Below are positions 42,930 to 51,202 of a stretch of 64,000 nt of DNA, piece after piece. Source of the stretch: Gemmobacter sp. (GTDB taxonomy: Bacteria > Pseudomonadota > Alphaproteobacteria > Rhodobacterales > Rhodobacteraceae); assembly GCF_034676705.1 (NCBI RefSeq), contig NZ_JAUCBS010000013.1, positions 260,501 to 324,500 on the forward strand, given 5' to 3'. The notes below the pieces were generated by a model. It had not been told where the DNA came from and made no database searches. It was given only the letters and a program-made list of their open reading frames with translations. Numbering within the stretch: the first letter of the stretch is position 1; every line of letters starts with the position of its first letter. A program made the translations under genes and the position numbers.

Positions 42930-43694
42930 ATGATGCGCGCATATCCCTTTCTGGACGGCCCGGTCCCGACTGCCTTTGCCCATCGCGGCGGCAGTCTGGA
43001 GGCGGAGGAAAATACGATGCCGGCCTTTCAGCATGCGGTATCGCTGGGCTATGGGCATGTGGAACTGGATGTTCACCTGACTGCCGATGGTGCGGTTGTG
43101 GTGCATCACGATGCCAGCCTGCTGCGTGTGTTCGGGGTGGACCTTGCGGTTGCCGACCTGACGCTGGCCGATCTGGCCGGCATCCGCAGCCCGGGCGGTG
43201 CCACCGTGCCCCTGCTGGCGGATGTGTTGCACGCCTTCCCCCGGCTGAGGGTGAATGTCGAGGCCAAGGCCGATGCGGTCACCGGCCCGCTGGCACAAGT
43301 GATCCGGCGGGCGGATGCGCTGGGGCGGGTTTGCGTGGGGTCGTTCCGGCCCCGGCGCACGGCGGCGCTGCGGGCCGATCTGGGCCGCGATCTGTGCTGG
43401 TCGCCGGCGCATTGGGGCGTGGCGCGACTGTGGGGGGCGGGCTGGGGCCTGCCCTTGCCCAGTGGCTTTCCGGTGGTGCAGGTGCCGCTGGAATGGCGGG
43501 GGATCCGCATCGTCACCCCGCGTTTCGTGCAGGCGGCGCATCGGCGCGGGATCCGCGTGCAGGTCTGGACGGTGGACGATGCCGCGACGATGGATCATCT
43601 GCTGGACATCGGCGTCGATGGGCTGATGACCGACCGTCCCAGCCTGTTGCGCCAGGTGCTGGAACGGCGGGGCCAGTGGTCAGGCGCGGGCTGA
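42930..43694 (+). CDS. glycerophosphodiester phosphodiesterase family protein
   Basis: 254 aa. FAHRGGSLEAEENTMPAF has the GDPD HRG and EN motifs, YGHVELDVHLTADGAVVVHH the Mg-binding E-x-D and HxH, and VQVWTVDDAATMDHLLDIGV the C-terminal W/D motif; all catalytic residues are present. It hydrolyses glycerophosphodiesters to glycerol-3-phosphate and an alcohol. No signal peptide is obvious. Tandem ATGs at 42930 and 42933 are both possible. Its last 15 bp overlap the 3' end of the ynfA-like gene on the other strand. Confidence 0.9.
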   Translation: MMRAYPFLDGPVPTAFAHRGGSLEAEENTMPAFQHAVSLGYGHVELDVHLTADGAVVVHHDASLLRVFGVDLAVADLTLADLAGIRSPGGATVPLLADVLHAFPRLRVNVEAKADAVTGPLAQVIRRADALGRVCVGSFRPRRTAALRADLGRDLCWSPAHWGVARLWGAGWGLPLPSGFPVVQVPLEWRGIRIVTPRFVQAAHRRGIRVQVWTVDDAATMDHLLDIGVDGLMTDRPSLLRQVLERRGQWSGAG

Positions 43695-44021
43695 GGCGCC
43701 GGCCAGGATGACCGCCGCCCCCGCCAGGCACAGCGCCGCCCCGGCCAGATCCCAGCGGTTGGGCGCCTGCCCCTCGGCCAGCCACAGCCATAGCAGCGAC
43801 GCGGCGATATAGACCCCGCCATAGGCCGCATAGGCGCGGCCGGCGAAATCGCTGTCCACCCGCGTCAGCGCCCAGGCGAACAGCGCCAGCGCGGCCATGC
43901 CGGGCAAGAGCCACAGCGGGCTGCGATCCAGCCGCAGCCAGGCCCAGAAGGCGAAACAGCCCGCAATCTCGGCCGCCGCCGCCAGCGCATAGAGCGCGAG
44001 CGCGCTGGCATGGACCGTCAT
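43680..44021 (-). CDS. YnfA/UPF0060 family small membrane protein
   Basis: 113 aa with four hydrophobic segments, the usual size. ALYALAAAAEIAGCFAFWAW, GRAYAAYGGVYIAASLLWLW and PNRWDLAGAALCLAGAAVIL are the UPF0060 signatures. The fold resembles SMR-type transporters, but no substrate is certain. Its ATG overlaps the stop of the nlpD-like gene (4 bp), so it is the last gene of the surE-pcm-nlpD unit. Confidence 0.9.
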   Translation of the reverse strand: MTVHASALALYALAAAAEIAGCFAFWAWLRLDRSPLWLLPGMAALALFAWALTRVDSDFAGRAYAAYGGVYIAASLLWLWLAEGQAPNRWDLAGAALCLAGAAVILAGASARA

Positions 44022-45226
44022 TGCAGCATCGACATGGGATCCACGCTGTCGGACCCGCGCCGCACCTCGAAATGCAGGAACGACGGGTTGCCGGCCCGGA
44101 CGGTGCCGATCTGCTGGCCGCGCGTGACCTTGGCATCCTTGGCCACGGTGATGCCATCGACATTGGCATAGACGGTCAGCAGGTTGCCTTCGTGCCGGAT
44201 CACGATGATCGGCACCTGCCCGGTATCGCGGGTGATCGCGGCTACCGTGCCATCGCCTGCGGCGCGCACCGGGCTGCCGGTGGCGGCTCCGATGCCGATG
44301 CCGTCATACTTGCCCTTCTGATAGGCGCGGATGACGTTGCCGCTGGCCGGCATCGCCAGTCTGGACGAGGTGGTCGTGGGCAGCGTGGGCGAGGGCGGCG
44401 GGTTTTCCACCTTGCCGCCTGCGCGGGCCGGGTTTTCGGCAGGCAGGGGTTTCGCGGCCGAAGGGGGCTGCGGCGTGGCCGACCCGCGTCCCGGCGCCGG
44501 CGCGGCGCTGGTTTCCACGGCAAAGGGCGGCGGTGCCGCGCCATTGGCCGGCGGGATCAGCAGCGTCTGCCCTTCGCGCAGCGCAAGATCGGCGCCAAGG
44601 CCGTTCCATTCCGCCAGCGCACGCGGGGTGACGTTGTACAGCCGCGCAACGGTATAGGCGGATTCGCCGCGCTTCACCTTGTGGCGCACCGGCTCTGTCC
44701 CGGTCTGGGTCGCGGGGCGGGTGGCCGCGGGCTTGGCGGCGGGCGCGGCGGGGATGATGGCGGCCGGCGTGGTCGCAGGCGAAACCCGGTCCAGCGCGGT
44801 GGTGGCGATGGCGCCCACATCGACCCGGCCGGTGGTGCCGGTGGCCACCATGGGTTCCGACACCCGGCGCGGCAGCACCAGCACTTCGCCGCCATGCAGC
44901 GCAAGGTCGGGCTGGATGGCATTGGTGCGCCCCAGTTCCGTTGCGTCGATCCCCAGCCGCGCGGCGACCGAGGCGACGGTATCGTTGCGGCGCGCGATCA
45001 CCACCTGATAGCCAGGGTACGAGATCACCCCCCGGTCATCGGCGCGCGGGCGTTCGGCGGTGCTGTTGCGGGCGGCATCGGCGGTGTTGCCGGCGGTGGG
45101 GGCGCGCAGATCCCAGTCGAACCCGTCGCCCTGGCCCGTGCAACCTGCCAGCAGAACCGCCAGCGCGGTCATGGCCAGCGGCCGGCGCAGGCCGGCATTG
45201 CGGATGGGGGAAAGAACCATGTGCAT
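44018..45226 (-). CDS. NlpD-like LysM and LytM (M23) lipoprotein, degenerate active site
   Basis: 402 aa. The start is a lipoprotein signal with LLAGCTG as the lipobox (Cys ~29). Two LysM-like domains (QVVIARRNDTVASVAARLGI; HKVKRGESAYTVARLYNVTP) precede a Pro/Ala-rich linker and a C-terminal LytM domain (~290-402). In that domain the zinc-binding H/N-x-G-x-D region reads YDGIGIG, the next His is Asn (VYANVD), and only the final FLHFEVRRG His is kept, so it cannot be a peptidase. Such domains activate amidases at the septum. The ATG at 45226 has GAGG upstream. It is part of the surE-pcm-nlpD order. Confidence 0.88.
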   Translation of the reverse strand: MHMVLSPIRNAGLRRPLAMTALAVLLAGCTGQGDGFDWDLRAPTAGNTADAARNSTAERPRADDRGVISYPGYQVVIARRNDTVASVAARLGIDATELGRTNAIQPDLALHGGEVLVLPRRVSEPMVATGTTGRVDVGAIATTALDRVSPATTPAAIIPAAPAAKPAATRPATQTGTEPVRHKVKRGESAYTVARLYNVTPRALAEWNGLGADLALREGQTLLIPPANGAAPPPFAVETSAAPAPGRGSATPQPPSAAKPLPAENPARAGGKVENPPPSPTLPTTTSSRLAMPASGNVIRAYQKGKYDGIGIGAATGSPVRAAGDGTVAAITRDTGQVPIIVIRHEGNLLTVYANVDGITVAKDAKVTRGQQIGTVRAGNPSFLHFEVRRGSDSVDPMSMLQ

Positions 45227-45293
45227 CGCTCTGCCTCGCACTCATGGCCGGGCTGGTCCCGGCGCTGGTTTTCGCCCGGCACGTGGCGGGCGG

Positions 45294-46043
45294 TCAGTCG
45301 GGTGCCACCCCTTCGACCAGCGGCACGAAACGCACCGGGCGAAGGTCTTCGTAATCGAACCCATGTTCCAGCCTGCGGACCCGGACAAGCTGTTGCACCG
45401 CGTCGGACTGACCGACCGGCAGCACCATGATACCCCCGATACGCAACTGGTCCAAGAGGGTGGGCGGCGGATCTTCGGCCGCAGCGGTCACGATGATGCG
45501 GTCAAAGGGCGCCTGTTCGCCGAACGGCGCCTGCCCGGCCCCCCCGTCGCGCCCGCGCGGCAGCGGCAGGCCCGGGGCGTCGCGGGCGGTGCCGGCAGGG
45601 CGGGTGCCCAGGCAGCCATCGCCGGTGCGCGCCACGATGTTGTGCAGGCCAAGGGCGGTGAACACCCCCTGCGCTTCGCGCACAAGGCGGCGGTGGCGGT
45701 CCACGGTATAGACCCGGCGCGCCAGCTGGCTGAGAACGGCGGCCTGGTAGCCCGATCCGGTGCCCACCTCCAGCACGATATCCCTTGGCCCCACCTCCAA
45801 AGCCTGGGTCATCAGGCCGACCACCGAAGGCTGGCTGATCGTCTGGCCGCAGGCGATGGGCAGGGGCATGTCGTCATAGGCGCGGTCGGCGAAATGGCCG
45901 CGCACGAAGGCGCCGCGGTCCACCCGCTCCATCGCCTCCAGCACCCGCTTGTCGGTGACCCCGCGCGAGCGCAGGGAGAAAAGAAACCGCATCTTGCGTT
46001 CGGCGAGGGTTTCGGAATTGTCCTGCCCCTCGTCCCCTGTCAT
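45294..46043 (-). CDS. pcm: protein-L-isoaspartate O-methyltransferase
   Basis: 249 aa. It repairs isoaspartyl residues by SAM-dependent methylation. VLEVGTGSGYQAAVLSQLAR is the SAM-binding motif I, YTVDRHRRLVREA motif post-I, and FDRIIVTAAAEDPP motif II. An insertion of about 28 residues rich in Gly/Pro/Arg (GTRPAGTARDAPGLPLPRG) sits between GDGCLG and APFDRIIV, where most relatives have only six or seven residues. It overlaps surE by 4 bp (ATGA). Confidence 0.92.
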   Translation of the reverse strand: MTGDEGQDNSETLAERKMRFLFSLRSRGVTDKRVLEAMERVDRGAFVRGHFADRAYDDMPLPIACGQTISQPSVVGLMTQALEVGPRDIVLEVGTGSGYQAAVLSQLARRVYTVDRHRRLVREAQGVFTALGLHNIVARTGDGCLGTRPAGTARDAPGLPLPRGRDGGAGQAPFGEQAPFDRIIVTAAAEDPPPTLLDQLRIGGIMVLPVGQSDAVQQLVRVRRLEHGFDYEDLRPVRFVPLVEGVAPD

Positions 46044-46828
46044 GCGAAGCGGGCCTCGAGATCGGCCAGCATGTCGTGGGCGGTCAGGTCGCAGCGCATC
46101 GGCGTGACCGAGATGAAGCCGTCAAGGTTTGCCGCGGCATCGGTGCCCGGCGCGGTCGGCATGTGCTGCGGGCCGCCCTTGATCCACAGGAACTTGCGTC
46201 CCGATGGCGAACTGTGCGGTTCCACCCCGAAGAACGCATCGCGGCGATAGCCCTGCGCGCTGATCTTGACGCCCTTGACCCGCGCGGCATCCATCGGCGG
46301 GAAGTTGACGTTGTAGAACACGCGGTAATCGGTGCCGTGATCCCAGATGCCCTTGTCCAGCAGGTTGCGCACCACGGCGGTGCCATGGACGCGGGCGGCG
46401 TCGAATTCGTCTTCCAGGTCCAGCGTGTCGGGGCCCAGGTATTGCGACAGGGCGATGGCGGGCAGGCCCTGCAACGCCGCCTCCATCGCGCCGCCGATGG
46501 TGCCGGAATACAGCGTGTTTTCAGCCGCGTTGTTGCCCCGGTTGACGCCCGACAGCACCAGATCGGGGCGCGCACCCTGCAACACGTCGTAAAGGCCGGC
46601 CAGCACGCAATCGGCCGGGCTGCCTTCGGCGGCATAGCGGCGGTGGCCCAGCTTGGCCACCATCATCGGGCGGGTGTAGCTGATGCAATGGCCGACGCCC
46701 GATTGTTCGAAGGCGGGGGCGACCGTCCAGACCTCGCCCTCGGGGCCGGCGATGTCATGGGCGATGGCGGTCAGCACCTCCAGCCCGGGGGCGTTGATAC
46801 CATCGTCGTTGGTCAGAAGGATGCGCAT
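46040..46828 (-). CDS. surE: 5'/3'-nucleotidase SurE
   Basis: 262 aa, standard length. MRILLTNDDGINAPGLEVL holds the metal-binding Asp pair (residues 8-9), SGVGHCISYTRPM the conserved Ser region, and VLSGVNRGNNAAENTLYSGT the metal-binding Asn. It dephosphorylates nucleoside monophosphates in stationary phase or stress. First gene of the surE-pcm-nlpD unit. No Shine-Dalgarno sequence better than GGCGGACC precedes the ATG. Confidence 0.94.
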   Translation of the reverse strand: MRILLTNDDGINAPGLEVLTAIAHDIAGPEGEVWTVAPAFEQSGVGHCISYTRPMMVAKLGHRRYAAEGSPADCVLAGLYDVLQGARPDLVLSGVNRGNNAAENTLYSGTIGGAMEAALQGLPAIALSQYLGPDTLDLEDEFDAARVHGTAVVRNLLDKGIWDHGTDYRVFYNVNFPPMDAARVKGVKISAQGYRRDAFFGVEPHSSPSGRKFLWIKGGPQHMPTAPGTDAAANLDGFISVTPMRCDLTAHDMLADLEARFA

Positions 46829-46890
46829 GGGTCCGCCTTGGATTGGATGCCCCCATGCTTAGCGCGGATCGCGGCAAAAGGGAATCCGCC

Positions 46891-47046
46891 ATGGCATGCC
46901 GCCGTGCCGGCAAAGCGGAGCGCGCGCGCCGGCAGATGGTGCGGCGGGTGGGCGCCGTCCTTGTGTTCGCGGCCATTTGCGTCACTATGGTCACCATTCC
47001 AGGTTGGTTGGCCGGGTATTCACTGGCCGGTACGGACGCATTATGA
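46891..47046 (+). CDS. small single-pass membrane protein, hypothetical
   Basis: 51 codons from the ATG at 46891, preceded by AAGGGA at nine bases. The first ~20 residues are basic (MACRRAGKAERARRQMVRRV) and the next ~20 hydrophobic (AVLVFAAICVTMVTIPGWLA), a plausible small inner-membrane protein. I do not recognise a family, and a chance open frame is possible. Confidence 0.35.
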   Translation: MACRRAGKAERARRQMVRRVGAVLVFAAICVTMVTIPGWLAGYSLAGTDAL

Positions 47047-47078
47047 TTAACATACGCGCATTTACGATTGATTAACAT
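47044..47078. promoter_or_regulatory. paired TGATTAACAT repeats upstream of the hybrid kinase
   Basis: Perfect 10-bp copies at 47044-47053 and 47069-47078, start points 25 bp apart, in a very AT-rich patch. They contain TTAAC, the half-site of the alphaproteobacterial regulator CtrA, about 70-100 bp before the kinase ATG. CtrA binding is an inference. Confidence 0.45.
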
Positions 47079-47146
47079 TGCTATGGGCACAACCTGCGTG
47101 GGTGCTGCCCCGGCGATGTCAGGGGCGTGACCGCCGGGGAAGCGAG

Positions 47147-50100
47147 ATGGGACAGAACACAGCGCCGCTACGGCAGGCATCCGGCAGCGTCCAGGACTCG
47201 GCGGTATCCGCGCGGGTCGTCGATGTGCTGGCCCGTGCGCTTTCTGCGCCGGTCGCAGATGCTGACGATGCGATCGGGCTGATCCTGTCGGAAATGGGCG
47301 GCTATGCCGGTGCCGACCGCGCCTATGTGTTCCAGCTGCGCCCCAATGATGTGCTGGACAACACCTATGAATGGTGCGGCCCGGGCATCGAACCCATGCT
47401 GGACGAATTGCAGGACCAGCCGGTCGAGATGATCGGCCCCTGGCGCGACGGGTTCGAGGCGGGCGAGATTGTCCACATCCCCTCGGCCAGGGATTTGCCC
47501 GACGATTCTCCGGTCAAGGAAACGCTGGAGATGCAGGGCATCCAGAGCGCGGTTTTCGTGCCGATCAAGCAGGACGGCACCTTTGCCGGCTTCGTCGGCT
47601 ATGATGCGGTGCATGCCCAGCGGAACTATTCGCCTGACGACATCTCGATCCTGGGGGCCATGTCGGGGGCCATCGGCACCATTCTGGCGCGTGTGGCGGC
47701 CGACCGTGCCATGCGGCAGACCCAGTCGGAACTGGAACAGGCCCGCAACCGGCTGTCGGCCACCATGCAGGCACTGCCCGACCTGATCCTGGAGCTGGAC
47801 GCCGACGGGCGCTACATCGGCTACCACACCGGCGCGCCGGAACTGCTGTTCGATTCCCCCGAACGCATGATGGGCGCCCGGCTGGAAGACGTGCTGCCGC
47901 CGGAAACCGCCGCGATCACCCGCATGGCGATGCAGACGGCGCTGCTGAACGGGCGCACCTCGGGCTTTCGCTATGCGCTGAACACCGCCGGCCAGATGCG
48001 CTGGTTCGAGGCCTCGGCCGCCCTGCGCGCGGCCGACCAGCCGGGCGATGCGCCGGGCTTCGTCTTCGTGATCCGTGACGTGACCGCCGATCAGGCGCGG
48101 CGCGAGGATCTGGTGCGGCTGGGGCAGGTGGCCCAGCACATGACGAACTTCGTGGTCATCGTCGACAACGACCACAAGGTCATCTGGGCCAACCCGGCGT
48201 TCGAGGTGCGGTCGGGCTATGCCCTGGCCGAGATCATCGGGCGCAACCCGGCCGAATTCACCCGGTTCGAAGGGTCGGACAAGGCAACGGCCGAGCGGAT
48301 CAGCCTGGCGCTGGACCGGCGCGAGCCCGTGCGGGCGGAAATGCTGAACCGCGACCGCTTCGGCACATCCTACTGGATCGACCTGAACGTTCATCCGATG
48401 AAGGGCGCCGACGGGCAACCCACGGGCTTCGTCTCGGTTGAAACCGATATCACCGAACGCAAGCGGCAGGAACAGCGGCTGGAAGAACTTGCACGCGTTG
48501 CCGAAACCGCGCGCAAGCAGCTGTTCGCCGCCATCGAGGCGCTGCCCGATGCCTTTGCCATCTTCGATGCTGATGATCGCCTGTCGCTGTATAACGGGCG
48601 CTATGTCGAATATTTCCAGCCGGTTGCCGATGTGATCGCGCCCGGCATGGCCTATGCCGACCTGCTGCGCGCCGGGATCGACCGGGGCATGTTCCGCGAT
48701 GCCATCGGGCGCGAGGATGCCTGGTTTGCCCAGTTCATGGCCAACCACCGCGAACATCGCAACGATGCCGAAATCCAGCTGTCGGACGGGCGCTGGCTGT
48801 GGGCGGTGGAAAAGGCCATGCCCGATGGCGGGTCGGTCGGGATGCGGATCGACATCACCGATCTGAAAAGCGCCGAACAGCGGTTGCAGGACATCATTTC
48901 CGCCGCCGATGCCGGCACCTGGGAATCCGATCTGGAACACGGCATCACCCGCATCAACGACCGCTGGGCCGAGATGCTGGGCCATACCCGCGCCGAGATG
49001 GAGCCGAACAACAGCCAGTTGTGGAACAGGCTGCTGCACCCCGACGATCTGGACCGCGTGAATGCCGGGATCGCCGAGGTTGTCGCCGGCAAGGCCGACC
49101 AGTTCGAAACCGAATTCCGCATGCGGCACAAGGACGGGCACTGGGTCAGCATCCTGTCGCGCGGGCGGGTGGGCCTGCGCGGGGCTGATGGCCGCGCGCT
49201 GAAGATGATCGGCGCGCATATCGACGTGACGGCGATGAAGCAGGCACAGCAGCGGCTGGAACAGATCATCCGTGGCGCCTCGGTCGGGACATGGGAATAC
49301 AACCGCACGACCGGGCGCAATGTCGTCAACGACCTGTGGGCGGAAATGCTGGGCTACAGCCATGCCGAAATGCATGACATGGCCTATGAGTGCTGGGAAG
49401 CCATGGTGCATCCCGATGACAATGCCGATATGAAGCGCCGCCACGCCACCCTCAGCCAGCTGAACCAGGATGTGTTCGAGGCCGAGGTGCGGATGCGCCA
49501 CAAGGACGGGCACTGGGTCTGGGTGCTGACCCGCGGCCAGGTGGCGCGGCGCAGCGCCTTGGGCGACATCGAGGTCATTTCCGGGATCCACATCGACATT
49601 TCGGAATCGAAGGCGCGCGAGGCCGAGATGCACGCGGCCAACGAACGCCTGCGCGCCGCGCTGGATGCCCGCGATACCGCGCAACGCCGGTTCGATGACA
49701 TCGCCCGCGTGTCCTCGGACTGGTTCTGGGAAACCAACACCGACGATTGCTATACTTTCCTGTCCGAAGGGTATGAACGCAACACAGGCCACCCGCCCGA
49801 ACACATGCTGGGCGTTTCGGGCTGGGTCTGCCCCGAGGAATTCGTCGAAACCCGCGAAAGCGCCGATTGGGACTGGCTGCGTGCCAAGTTCGCGGCGCGC
49901 GAGCAGTTCAGCGATTTCGTCTTTTACATCCCCGAACGCGCCAGCGGCATCCGCGACATGTGGATCCGCATGAGCGGCCTGCCCTTCTTTGCGCCCGATG
50001 GCACCTATCTGGGCTATCGCGGCGTGTCGTCGGACATCACGCTGCTGTATACCGCCAAGGAGCGCGCCGAGGCCGCGAACCGCGCCAAGTCGCAGTTCCT

Positions 50101-51202
50101 GGCCAACATGAGCCACGAGATCCGCACACCGCTGAACGGGGTGCTGGGCATGGCCGAACTGATGTCGGATGCGCTGACCGACCCGATCCATCGCCAGATG
50201 ATCGAGACGATCCGCGAATCCGGGCAGGGCCTGCTGAACGTGCTGAACGACATCCTGGACCTGGCCAAGGTCGAGGCGGGCAAGATCGAACTGGAAACGC
50301 TGGCCTTTGTGCCGCGCGACCTGGCTGCCAAGGTCGAGGCGATGTATTCCCTGCGGGCGCAGGAAAAGGGGCTGTCCTTCTCGGTCATGTGCGACATCGG
50401 TTGTGCGCAGGCCCGGATGGGCGACCCCCACCGCACCTTGCAGGTGCTGCACAACCTGATCAACAATGCGATCAAGTTCACCCATGAAGGCCAGATCAAG
50501 GTCACCTTCCACACCCGCGGCAGCGATCCGCTGGTGGTCGAGGTGGCGGATACCGGCATCGGCATGTCGCCCGAACAGCAATCGCGCGCGTTCGAGGATT
50601 TCGAGCAGGCCGATGGCGCGGTGACGCGGCGCTATGGCGGAACCGGCCTTGGGCTGTCGATCTCGCGCCGGTTGATCGAGCTGATGGGCGGCAAGATCCA
50701 GGTGGTCAGCACGCTGGGCAAGGGCACCGTGGTGCGGCTGGAACTGCCGCTGCCGGTTGCCCCGCGCGCCGAGGTTGCGGCGCCCGAGGATGTGGCCCCC
50801 GAACACCCCTCGGTCGCCGGGTTGCGGGCGCTGGTGGCCGATGACAATGCGACCAACCGCCTGATCCTGAAGGCGATGCTGGGCGCGCTGGGTGTGGGCG
50901 TGACGGTGGTCGAGGATGGGTTGCGCGCGGTTGCGGCCTGGAAGCCGGACGATTTCGATGTGCTGTTGCTGGATATCTCCATGCCCGAGATGGATGGCGT
51001 CGCCGCATTGCAGGAAATCCGCCGCCGCGCCGGAGAGGCGGGGGCACCGCCGCCCCCGGCCATCGCGGTCACGGCCAATGCCATGAAGCATCAGGTCGAT
51101 GGCTATTATGCCGCCGGGTTCGACGGTTACGTCGGCAAGCCCTTCCGGCGCGAGGATCTGGCCAAGGTGCTGTCGCGCCTGTTGCCGCGTATCCGGGGAT
51201 GA
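47147..51202 (+). CDS. hybrid sensor histidine kinase: GAF, multiple PAS, HisKA, HATPase, receiver
   Basis: 1351 aa, no membrane segment, so a cytoplasmic sensor. Residues ~10-190 form a GAF-like domain (DADDAIGLILSEMGGYAGAD). About six PAS/PAC repeats follow (~200-960), including the near-duplicate pair around 585 and 715 (RLQDIISAADAGTWE; RLEQIIRGASVGTWE). HisKA has FLANMSHEIRTPLNGV with His990. The ATPase domain has LHNLINNAIKFTHEGQ, VADTGIGMSPEQQ and GGTGLGLSIS. The C-terminal receiver has LVADDNATNRLIL and DVLLLDISMPEMDG with Asp1276. The ligand and output partner are unknown. The ATG at 47147 has GGGGA upstream; the gene overlaps the next by 4 bp. Confidence 0.92.
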   Translation: MGQNTAPLRQASGSVQDSAVSARVVDVLARALSAPVADADDAIGLILSEMGGYAGADRAYVFQLRPNDVLDNTYEWCGPGIEPMLDELQDQPVEMIGPWRDGFEAGEIVHIPSARDLPDDSPVKETLEMQGIQSAVFVPIKQDGTFAGFVGYDAVHAQRNYSPDDISILGAMSGAIGTILARVAADRAMRQTQSELEQARNRLSATMQALPDLILELDADGRYIGYHTGAPELLFDSPERMMGARLEDVLPPETAAITRMAMQTALLNGRTSGFRYALNTAGQMRWFEASAALRAADQPGDAPGFVFVIRDVTADQARREDLVRLGQVAQHMTNFVVIVDNDHKVIWANPAFEVRSGYALAEIIGRNPAEFTRFEGSDKATAERISLALDRREPVRAEMLNRDRFGTSYWIDLNVHPMKGADGQPTGFVSVETDITERKRQEQRLEELARVAETARKQLFAAIEALPDAFAIFDADDRLSLYNGRYVEYFQPVADVIAPGMAYADLLRAGIDRGMFRDAIGREDAWFAQFMANHREHRNDAEIQLSDGRWLWAVEKAMPDGGSVGMRIDITDLKSAEQRLQDIISAADAGTWESDLEHGITRINDRWAEMLGHTRAEMEPNNSQLWNRLLHPDDLDRVNAGIAEVVAGKADQFETEFRMRHKDGHWVSILSRGRVGLRGADGRALKMIGAHIDVTAMKQAQQRLEQIIRGASVGTWEYNRTTGRNVVNDLWAEMLGYSHAEMHDMAYECWEAMVHPDDNADMKRRHATLSQLNQDVFEAEVRMRHKDGHWVWVLTRGQVARRSALGDIEVISGIHIDISESKAREAEMHAANERLRAALDARDTAQRRFDDIARVSSDWFWETNTDDCYTFLSEGYERNTGHPPEHMLGVSGWVCPEEFVETRESADWDWLRAKFAAREQFSDFVFYIPERASGIRDMWIRMSGLPFFAPDGTYLGYRGVSSDITLLYTAKERAEAANRAKSQFLANMSHEIRTPLNGVLGMAELMSDALTDPIHRQMIETIRESGQGLLNVLNDILDLAKVEAGKIELETLAFVPRDLAAKVEAMYSLRAQEKGLSFSVMCDIGCAQARMGDPHRTLQVLHNLINNAIKFTHEGQIKVTFHTRGSDPLVVEVADTGIGMSPEQQSRAFEDFEQADGAVTRRYGGTGLGLSISRRLIELMGGKIQVVSTLGKGTVVRLELPLPVAPRAEVAAPEDVAPEHPSVAGLRALVADDNATNRLILKAMLGALGVGVTVVEDGLRAVAAWKPDDFDVLLLDISMPEMDGVAALQEIRRRAGEAGAPPPPAIAVTANAMKHQVDGYYAAGFDGYVGKPFRREDLAKVLSRLLPRIRG

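Noticed and set aside
46843..46890. Longer start for the small open frame at 46843 or 46855
   Set aside because: No ribosome site before these codons; the ATG at 46891 has AAGGGA.
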